Part shown: one piece after another, positions 56,333 through 64,000 of the stretch
Layout of the letters: each line of letters begins with the position of its first letter
How positions within the stretch are numbered: the stretch's first letter is position 1
Origin: Blepharisma stoltei
Taxonomy: Eukaryota; Ciliophora; Heterotrichea; Heterotrichida; Blepharismidae
Length of the DNA: 64,000 bases
Direction: 5' to 3'
NCBI GenBank assembly: GCA_914767885.1
Contig: CAJZBQ010000018.1
Span: 682,001-746,000 of the forward strand
Notes under the pieces: generated by a model
Told to the model about the DNA's origin: nothing
Database searches by the model: none
What the model saw: only the letters and a program-made list of their open reading frames with translations
Position numbers and translations under genes: made by a program

Positions 56333-57517
56333 ATGTCAAACTCCTCAAATATCCGTGCTGCAATTATTATCATAAAATCGCTCAGTCAGTTTATTGATAT
56401 TCAAGTCATTCAAAATACCTTCTCAGAATTTATTGATTTATTACTTACACCTTTTGTAATTATTCTAAACCATGATATAGCTTGGGCATCCTTATGAACG
56501 GCTCCAGCCTTCAGTTCCAATTGCCAAGTTCGTCAACTCTGCGAATTTGCTAAATTAAGAAACAATTTGTCAACTGGAGTTGATGAAGAAAACTCTCCAC
56601 ATGGCAAGTGGAGTTAAAGGCTTGGGCCGTCCATAAGATGCCAAAGTTATATATCCTGTTAATGAAATGTATATTATATAAGGAATATCGAGCATTTAAC
56701 AAATTTAAAGTGCTTATTTAAAACCATCAGGAGCATCCCAGATAAAGCAGTGCTTGTGTATACGCTTTTATTACTTTGCCAATCTTCATCCCATGGTTGC
56801 AAGATTAGTGAAAATACCAAATAAGCTTCAAAAGCTGCACTAATATGCCGATCTATATAGGTATTGCTATATACTAATATTAATAATTATAAATTCTAAT
56901 AAAATCAATCTAGGCATAAAATCTACTTTAAGTCATCAAAGGAATTAGTGAAGATCCTTTTATTCTAAATCTGAATAATCTTTATAGCAGAATATATCAG
57001 CGTGTCATTTAATCGGAACGTTTTCCTTGAATGGCATTTCCCAGGGACTTTTGGTCGAATTTTTTCCCTAATGGTACATTTAAACGAGTTTTCAGGCAAA
57101 TTTTTCATTAGCCAAAATTTCCGAAAAATGTCCCGAAGGAAATGCAGGGGAAAATTATTTCAAATGTCTTGAATCGGAATAAATCAATGTGGAGATTTAT
57201 TTAATAAGTCTGTTAGTGACTGCTTAGAGATTTTAGTAAGCTATTTAGGATGCGCCAATAATTATCAAACAAATTTTGTAGTGATGGATTATCAATGGCC
57301 ATTTTATTTTAACAAATCAGAGTTATATGTAAAAATTGCAAGCTTTACAAATCAATCAGGGCTATTGTATTGCTATTGAGATGGAAAGTGAATGAATTTA
57401 GGCATATCCTCTCCTCAGAATACGATTAAAGAAAAACCTTATAATGTTTATTGAAAATTCAGAGATCCCTATTATGCTTTAGATGATTTTATATTATATC
57501 TTTTATATGCTTTTTAA
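56333..57517 (+). pseudogene. USP-family locus F, broken (N-terminal and C-terminal pieces only)
   Basis: N-terminal piece 56333-56617: 94 residues starting MSNSSNIRAAIIIIKSLSQF, resembling the helical N-termini of USP-A and USP-H. A C-terminal piece (about 57172-57517, with TGA as Trp) reads GINQCGDLFNKSVSDCLEIL, then VKIASFTNQSGLLYCYWDGK, ending LYLLYAF. The Cys box is absent, and the His-box place reads SGLLYCYWD without His. Between them is GC-richer hairpin sequence (57019-57179) flanked by AATCGGAA at 57011-57018 and 57172-57179, possibly another 8-bp-TSD element. Confidence 0.45.
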
Positions 57518-57785
57518 ATCATATGCGTCTAGCATACCAAATATTCAAATCAGTATTATAAATATAATAGCTTATCCAGTTTTGCTTAATTAACTCAGCC
57601 CAGCAATTTCAAGATAAATGAATTGTAGCCGCAATAATGAGTTTTACTTTGAATTTCAAGAGAATAATCCTACCTAATCCTAAAATTGCAATTCATATAT
57701 AAGTTGAATAAATACAAATCCTTCTCAATTATTATCAGACTGGGTTTCAAAAAACCCAAAAAGGACACTAGGCAACACAAACACA

Positions 57786-58850
57786 ATGCCCGCTTTAACT
57801 TCCAGTGAATATTTAGCAAGGTTTGAGAAGGAAATCGCTGAATTGAGGAATCAGGTTCAAATTAAGGATCAAAAGATTCATGAATTAGAAACTGAAAATA
57901 AAAATGCAATAGAAGACATGCTTCAACAATTGCAAAGCAAAAATCAAGTTAACCCATATGCATCCCAAAGCATTAGTTCAATTGTGATAAATAATCCTGT
58001 AGAGCTAGTGGCTGCTTTAAAAAGCCCGTCAAAGCATCCGTTGCCTAATTACGGAAACACTTGTTATTTAAATGCAATAGTCCAAGTCTTAGCAAGTATG
58101 AATATTTTCATTATAGAGCTGATAAAAGCGAAAGGCCCAACCTTAAAATTGTTAAGAAATTTACTTATAGATATGAGATTGCCAAACAAACGAAATGAAG
58201 CCGGTTTAGGGATCAAACAGCTTAAGTATGATCTGAGCATTGAATTCCCCAGTGTAATTATAAATTAGCTTAATACCAATGACCAGCAAGACTCAACAGA
58301 AGTACTAGGAATGATTTTTAACAAGTTTGAAGAAGAGTTCCCGAATAGCATCTTATTTGTGACTAATTCTGTTCAGACATTTAAATGCAAGTATCATGAC
58401 TACAGTAGCATAATTAAAGACTCAGACACTTTTTTAGTAATTCCTCCGCTTTTTTACAGCAATGTTGAAGAATACCTTCAAAGTTGAAAAAACCCAACAA
58501 TTTTCAGCGACAACGATTTATTAAAATGTGACTTATGTGGCTCAAATTCGATTTCCATGATGAGGAGAGTCCTTATAAACAAGCCAATTTACTTGATATT
58601 GTCATTTCAACGCATAGATGTTGCAGTCAGACTTCCTGAAAGCTTGGATTTTGAAGAAAATAGGTACTTGCTGTTTGCGGTTGTGTCTTATACAGTATCT
58701 GGGTCTTCTGGGCATTATACAGCATACACAAAAGAAAATTACTCATGAACGCATTATAATGATGAGCATATAGAAAATATTGATTTTCTAAATGGAATTC
58801 CTGGGGTTTATTTAGCTTTTTATGCCCTGAATTCTTTGGCTTCTTACTAA
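57786..58850 (+). CDS. USP-family deubiquitinase G (intact)
   Basis: About 349 residues. N-terminal coiled coil (EYLARFEKEIAELRNQVQIK). USP domain: Cys box LPNYGNTCYLNAIVQVLASM, a 15-nt intron at 58254-58268, NDQQDSTEVLGMIFN, zinc pair CDLCG, and His box SGSSGHYTAYTKENYSW with THYNDE. It ends ...LNSLASY. TGA is read as Trp twice. All catalytic positions are present and only one intron has to be removed, so this is the clearest complete member of the cluster. It lies tail-to-tail with an E2 gene 91 bp away. Confidence 0.85.
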
Positions 58851-58941
58851 AAGCACAGCTGCATAATTAGATTTAAGTGCGCATTGCACAAAAATTGGAG
58901 CTTTATTAATTATTAGTATAAAATATTGTTTTTATCTGTCT

Positions 58942-59394
58942 TTATCTATATGCGTCCTCATATGTTCTTTCTCTTGCTATATCAAGCCAGACTTCTCTGC
59001 TTATTAAGCAAACATCAGTTGCCTCACCCATAAATCCATTCTCTGGATCAGGCCTGTTCAATAATTCAATGAGATAGTCAATGATAACCTTGGAATGGCA
59101 ATTTGGGTTTCACATATGATTAAGAAAAGCATGACAAACTCTTCCACTGTCAGGGTGAATATTTGGGTGGAATATGGGTGTCTGGAAAAATACTTTGGGA
59201 GGCTTGCTTGGGTATTTCTTAGGAAATTTTATTACAAACTCAAAAACACCGCCTTCAAAAGCAGTGTCTTCTGGCCCATTGAGATTTCCGAGCCATAAAT
59301 AGTATTCTCCTTGATAAGTATTCACAGAAAAAAATGTCTGAGAGCTTGCTTGCAAATCATTTAGTTCAGTCATGAGCCGCTGTAGTGCTGCCAT
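58942..59394 (-). CDS. Ubiquitin-conjugating enzyme E2, divergent (E2-1)
   Basis: 150 residues, TGA read as Trp once. UBC fold: MAALQRLMTELNDLQASSQT, YYLWLGNLNGPEDTAFEGGV, FEFVIKFPKKYPSKPPKVFF, then the active-site region HPNIHPDSGRVCHAFLNHMW. HPN and the catalytic Cys are present. After the Cys it departs from canonical E2s (NPNCHSKVIIDYLIELLNRP, ATDVCLISREVWL). Likely an active E2, or one specific for a non-canonical modifier. Confidence 0.85.
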
Positions 59395-59841
59395 TCTAAG
59401 CTTATAAATTATAATTCTACAAAAGTTAATAGACTTGAATTATTAGTTAGCTATATAAATGGATATTCACTAAAATAATAATCATACTCATACAAGCCTA
59501 AATTCTTATTTGTAAGTCTCACCATAGAAAAGTACGGCAATTTAAACCAACTTTTCAATTTCACTATAGCAACTACACAATATAGCTCTAAAATTAGAGT
59601 TTATTTATTGTTTGCTATGGATTAAAGCTTATTTGTACATCATCAGCTTAATCTAATAACTCTAAGTTGGCTGCAACTGTTTAAATTAATCAAAATTTTA
59701 TTAATAAGCCCTTTCATTCAAAGCTTTTAGATTTATAGATTTCCCAGGCTCTTTATAAGTATGCTCTCTTGCCTCCTAAAAAAAGCTAGCATTTCCCATT
59801 TAAGCACTCTCTGCCACGACAGCATAAGATCTCATAAACGT

Positions 59842-59904
59842 GGATTTCCTAATGTTGGGAATACCTACTATTTAAATGCCCTTCTACAAATAATTGTAGA
59901 ATGT
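59842..59904 (+). pseudogene. USP Cys-box relic with Cys-to-Tyr change
   Basis: The plus strand reads GFPNVGNTYYLNALLQIIVE, the USP Cys box with Tyr at the catalytic position, then stops. It lies only ~20 bp upstream of the E2-2 start and has no other USP sequence around it. Best read as the scar of a lost tandem copy. Confidence 0.45.
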
Positions 59905-59924
59905 AAACAAATATCCATAATAAA

Positions 59925-60647
59925 ATGATTAAGTTAATCGAAGAGTTCAATAAGCTCAAACAAACTCCTATACAAGGAATCGAAGTTAGCATAGGACAAG
60001 ATTTTTTCCATTGGAATGGATTGCTGATCGGCCCTCCAGGAACTCCTTTTGAAGGTGGAAAATTTCGCTTCGAGCTAATTTTCCCATCTAATTTCCCAGC
60101 TTCTCCTCCCGAATTTTTCTTCAAAACAAGAATTTTCCACCCAAATGTGGACTCTGAAGGGAAAGCATGCATACAAGTTCTCAGCCTTACTTGGAGGCCA
60201 AATATATCAATAAGCTGCGTCTTGAATTCTATATGCGTTTTGCTAACTACCCCCCATCGTGAGCAAGCAAACCATTGGAAAAATCCCTACATTTTGACCA
60301 AAACTTACCCTCCATTTTTATATTATGGAAAAATATTTTGGTATATAAACGATAAAGCTAATTCTGTTGAATAAACAATTTTGCATTTTAAAGAATAAAA
60401 TTTAAAAATTAAATTAATTTTTGATTTCCCAATTGGGACTATTTTAAATTTCGAAAACAATTTTATTATAACATTTACAAATAAATTTTAAAAGAAAATC
60501 TCTTTTAGAGAACTTTTTTTTACAGGGGGAGTAAGAGAGCCCTACCCTGATGCAGGGTATTTTAACGACGCATCCACTGTTCTTAGAGCTGATAGATTAA
60601 CTTATGAAAGAGTTGCAAGACAATATACAGCTAATTTTGCAAAATAA
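59925..60647 (+). CDS. Ubiquitin-conjugating enzyme E2 (E2-2), split by a family A IES
   Basis: 144 residues after removing 60247-60534. UBC fold: MIKLIEEFNKLKQTPIQGIE, FHWNGLLIGPPGTPFEGGKF, FELIFPSNFPASPPEFFFKT, HPNVDSEGKACIQVLSLTWR (HPN and catalytic Cys), PNISISCVLNSICVLL joined to REPYPDAGYFNDAS. The C-terminal helix is ERVARQYTANFAK. It is closer to canonical E2s than E2-1. The two E2 genes are divergent, ~530 bp apart, within the USP cluster. Confidence 0.9.
60247..60534. mobile_element. Family A MITE-like IES in E2-2
   Basis: 288 bp, flanked by TAA at 60244-60246 and 60532-60534. It begins CTACCCCCCATCGTGAGCAA, then CCATTGGAAAAATCCCTACA (matching CCATTAGAAAAATCCCTATT of the 8.46-kb copy) and a degenerate second motif; it ends ACAGGGGGAG. 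A diverged copy, yet removal rejoins ICVLL-REPYPDAG exactly. Confidence 0.9.
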
Positions 60648-60691
60648 TATCAATAAATAAAAAATTTATAGAAACAAATTATTATAATAAT

Positions 60692-62758
60692 ATGGTTAAA
60701 AAGCTGATTTTCGCAGAGTCTGATTGAAATATTAAGGCAGCGCTTTCTTTGATTAACGCCCTAATGTCTTACAAAACCAATGAAATTTTGGTAGAGAAAT
60801 CAAAAGAGTCAGAAATTTGGTTTTCAACAGCATAAACAGTGAGAGGCTAGGGAGTTTTGCAAAAATACTAAAATTTCGTTAGAAACCAAGATTTGCAGAG
60901 CTATAGGTTGCATTGGAATGCAGACCTCTGATTTCAGCTGGTTTAAGAGATCATTTATCATGTATGCACAAACAAACATTGGTGAGTTTGAAGATCGTGT
61001 TGAAGTAAAAAATATTGTAATTGCAGAAATGAAGTCTTATTTCCATCTAAAGCAATGCCTACAGACCAAGTGGGGGTATTACTTACTAATCTCAGTCTTT
61101 TCAGATTTCTCAAAAGAAGCTTATTTCTACGGAAATTGCAAATCGATATCTCTGATCTCTAAAGATTTGAACCAAAATTGACTGACAACAAAGAGTTCAA
61201 GTTGGCTTATCTAAAAGTTTCAGAGGAAGACCTCAATATTATAAAAGCCGATTTGGAAAATGAAGTCGAAATTCATCTAGAAAATTCAAGACAAGAAAAA
61301 ATGATTAAGACAGTTAAAGAAGACGAAGAGTATTTTAAGGATCCTAAGAAAAATATAAATAAGTGTGCAATAAAGAAAATCTCTTCAAATTATTCTCCTG
61401 CAGAAAGCCAATGATATGGAAAGAGTCGCGGAAAGCCAAAGAAAAGAAATACAAGCTCACAAGGAATTGATTAAAAAAGAAAAGGAAAAAAATAAAGTTT
61501 TGCAAGAAGAGAAACAAGAAACTAATGAAAAGATCCAAGAGAAAAATGAAGAGTTCATTAAAGAAAAAAAAAAGCAGGAAAGGCTGAGGATAAATACAAG
61601 GGAATAGCAGAAAAAGAAAAAGATGAAAATTATCCAGAAAATGAAAAAGTTCAAGAAGAATCTAAAAATGAGCAAGAAAAACCTCAAAAACTGTCAGAAG
61701 ACTCTTTCGGCCCCTATGGTCCTTTCACAACTTTAACCAAAGAAAATTAGGTCTGCCAAATCTTATTAATACCTGCTATTTTAATGCAGTTTTGGGCCTT
61801 AGCAAGCAATGATAGGTTTGTAAACTTCATGAAGAGCATAGGCAGCCACTCTTTTGCAACGGTTTTATACGGCGTTTTTAATATTATGAGAGAAAAAAGA
61901 GGAAATACCGAGCAAGCTTTAAGGAGTTTTAAAGATCAAGCTAACCAAGAATTTCCGTTCGTAATCTCTATATAGCTTGATTCATTAGGCCAGCAAGACT
62001 CAAAAGAGTTTTTAGTCTACCTATTATCAAAATTATGCCTTTTTATATTATTCTCTAGTTTTTTGCAATAGTAAATTAATGATTCCTAACGATTGCAGAT
62101 GAAATAAATGTAAATATATTATAAAAAGATATAGAAGAGCTTTCCAGCGTTATTTTGTCAAATATCACTCTGATTCAAGAGTTTCTATGCATGACGTGTA
62201 GAAAGTCCTACCAAAATCAAGAAAATCAAAGCTTTTTATGATTCCAAATAATAAAACAAATCAAATCAGTACATTTAAAAGAGTTAAAAGCAAAGGTACA
62301 GTACTTTAGAGGAGATAATATGCTTTACTGTCAATTTTGTGATTCTCCGAGGAACATGAGTATTGCGATTAAGAAAGTTGTATGCTCTAAAATGCTAATT
62401 TTTTATCTGCCAGCTAATACAAATTTTTCTAATACCAAAATTGAGGAAAAATTGAAGGTAGAAGATTATGAATTCAGTCTGTATGGTGTTATATGCTACT
62501 ATGTTCTGGAAATAGTGAGCATTATACATCTTATATATTGTATTTGATTAATTTTGAACAAATATAATGTAGTAAAGAGGTTTATCAGTGGCTTTTTTAG
62601 AAATTATCATTTTAGGATTATGACAGCTTAATTCAGTGAATTATACTAAAGATGGGAACGTTTGGAAATTATATAACGACTCATCAGTAAGTGATAAAAA
62701 TTACGATGCAGGAAATAGCTATTTAAATTTTTATTCATTAAATAAGCCAAAAATTTAA
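60692..62758 (+). pseudogene. USP-family locus H, decayed
   Basis: N-terminal helical domain MVKKLIFAESDWNIKAALSL, then a stop/shift, KISLETKICRAIGCIGMQTS, a coiled coil with further shifts (QRKEIQAHKELIKKEKEKNK), and the Cys box GLPNLINTCYFNAVL. A two-base loss inside that box moves the frame to ALASNDRFVNFMKSIG. A 15-nt intron is kept at 61961-61975, then QQDSKEFLVYLL, CQFCD, and the His box SGNSEHYTSYI in a shifted frame. A downstream piece (VNYTKDGNVWKLYNDS) lies beyond an AT-rich gap. Multiple frameshifts in conserved motifs indicate a pseudogene, though some gaps may be IESs. Confidence 0.6.
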
Positions 62759-63244
62759 AAACAAATTATTAATTTATATCAGATAATGTAAATTTTCTTT
62801 TATTTCTAAAATAAAAAAATATTTTAGCTTAAATTAGCAGGATATCTCTTTGTGAATTATAAAAATAAATACACATGTACAAGGTTTAGCATATAAATAT
62901 CGATTGAGGCCTAGCTCCATTATTAAAATTTATAGAAATCAAAATGCAACGACTTACCTAGCATGGCTGCCCATTTATTTATCTGACATTTTCCACCCAA
63001 GCCTAAGCTAAATAAGTGCATTGTATAAGAATCAGATTGATCATTAACAATATTTAAAGAGTTAATAGCAAAATATGATTAAATGAGACTTATTTATTCC
63101 CAAATTATTTTAATCCAGTTTAGTTAATATTTTTGATTCTAAATTAAATTAAACTTGAAATAACTAATAATTGAATTTGCTTGAGTATAGCTAATTTCAC
63201 TAAAAAATTTTAAAAATTTACTTCGTATTGCAACAATAGACATA
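62759..63244. other. AT-rich intergenic stretch
   Basis: No supported gene or repeat seen on either strand. Confidence 0.45.
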
Positions 63245-64000
63245 ATGGCAGAACTAACCTTAAGAAATAAATTAGCTGAGATTTTGAGCAAACCAAACAA
63301 TCCAGAACTAGAGATGGATTTCAGAGCAACTTGCTCAGCGATTCAACTCGATACTAGTCTTGATGACCCACCAGTAATGCAAGCTTACGAAGATTACCTT
63401 AATGCTTATCAACAAAAAACATCTCTTTATAATCTTAAAGGTGATAGATTAATTATTTATAACACTGAAACTGAAACCCAAGAAGTCAAAATCTTGCAGA
63501 CTCCACAACCACTAGACTTATACACTTGCACAACTCAACTTCCAAATGGCAAGCTATTCTGTTTTGGTAATATCGCACCTTTTGGAAATGCAGCACTAAT
63601 TGATTTAAATGGAGGAATCGAAGTGCTGCCATCTGGAACTTCTTGTGGATTTTCATCATGCATCTGTTTCAACAAAAGCGTCTATTGCTTTGGAGGATAT
63701 AATAAAGGCTACTTAACTCTATCTAGTAAATTTGATTTGGATCAAAATCGATGATTTCAATTAACTCCGATGCCAAGATCTGATTATCAATGCCATAGTA
63801 TAATGTTTAATGGAAATATTTTGTTTTCTGGATATTATAATAGACATCTTTTTTTATATTCAATTGATATTGACTCTTTCTCGACAATTCCTTATGAGTT
63901 TGCTATAAGGAGAAGAAAGATCCTGATAAATGCAGAGAGACTTTATTTGATTGAATGCGATAAAGGAGGAGTAATCTATGAAAGTGAAATTGGAAGTTAC
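63245..64000 (+). CDS. Kelch-repeat protein, truncated by the window edge
   Basis: Start ATG at 63245 (MAELTLRNKLAEILSKPNNP), 252 residues before the edge, reading the TGA at 63752 as Trp. After an ~60-residue helical N-terminus come kelch-like blades: LIIYNTETETQEVKILQTPQ, LPNGKLFCFGNI, NKSVYCFGGYNKGYL, RWFQLTPMPRSDYQCHSIMF and GNILFSGYYNRHLFLYSIDI. Gly-Gly/Tyr and the spaced Trp/Tyr-Pro-Met-Pro motif are typical. Likely a beta-propeller interaction protein; partner unknown. Confidence 0.8.

Overview
The window looks like ciliate germline DNA, most probably from a heterotrich close to Blepharisma. Three features point there. (1) Many conserved proteins only read through if TGA encodes Trp while TAA and TAG stop; examples are ETF-QO, the kelch protein, the drug/metabolite transporter and the USPs. 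(2) Introns are exactly 15 nt with GTA...TAG ends; nine are resolved, three in the F-box/cullin gene and six in USP paralogs. (3) Genes are interrupted by short AT-rich or MITE-like segments flanked by TA/TAA/TTA, and removing each segment to leave one flank restores the reading frame. That is the behaviour of internally eliminated sequences (IESs). The species and the nuclear origin (MIC versus MAC) are inferences.

Layout. 0-12.7 kb: compact housekeeping and ciliary genes (CFAP210-like, LONRF-like RING+LON, BRR6-like, DIB1/U5-15kD, an EF-hand protein, a CS-domain protein) plus a local tandem duplication of a RING gene. 12.7-25 kb: ETF-QO, a 1084-residue coiled-coil protein, and an F-box protein continuous with cullin repeats. 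25-40 kb: a basic hypothetical protein, a large TmcB-like PAS membrane protein, RNase P p30, RNA polymerase III subunit RPC4, a CDPK and an EamA/DMT transporter. 41-63 kb: an accessory ubiquitin block containing polyubiquitin with a degenerate last unit, two ubiquitin-conjugating enzymes, two multi-unit ubiquitin-like genes, and about ten intact, decayed or fragmentary USP-type deubiquitinase loci on both strands. A kelch protein runs off the right edge.

Insertions. At least four classes are present: two MITE-like IES families (A, CCTCCGTGAGTG; B, ATCCTTGATCGAACGA) with the same end architecture; short TA-bounded IESs; GC-rich elements with 10-17 bp target duplications resembling SINEs or other retroposons; and an 8-bp-TSD, TIR-bearing element. 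Subtracting the proposed insertions gives lengths divisible by three for the DIB1, EF-hand, ETF-QO, coiled-coil, PAS, RPC4, EamA, polyubiquitin and E2 genes, and DIB1 comes out at exactly 142 residues.

Candidate undescribed system. The 41-63 kb block carries ubiquitin-like proteins, E2s and fast-evolving USP paralogs that share one intron position. Two USP loci have lost the catalytic Cys. This could be a lineage-specific ubiquitin-like conjugation/deconjugation module, or a birth-and-death family undergoing decay. The F-box/cullin fusion at 22.6-24.5 kb adds a separate ubiquitin-pathway novelty.
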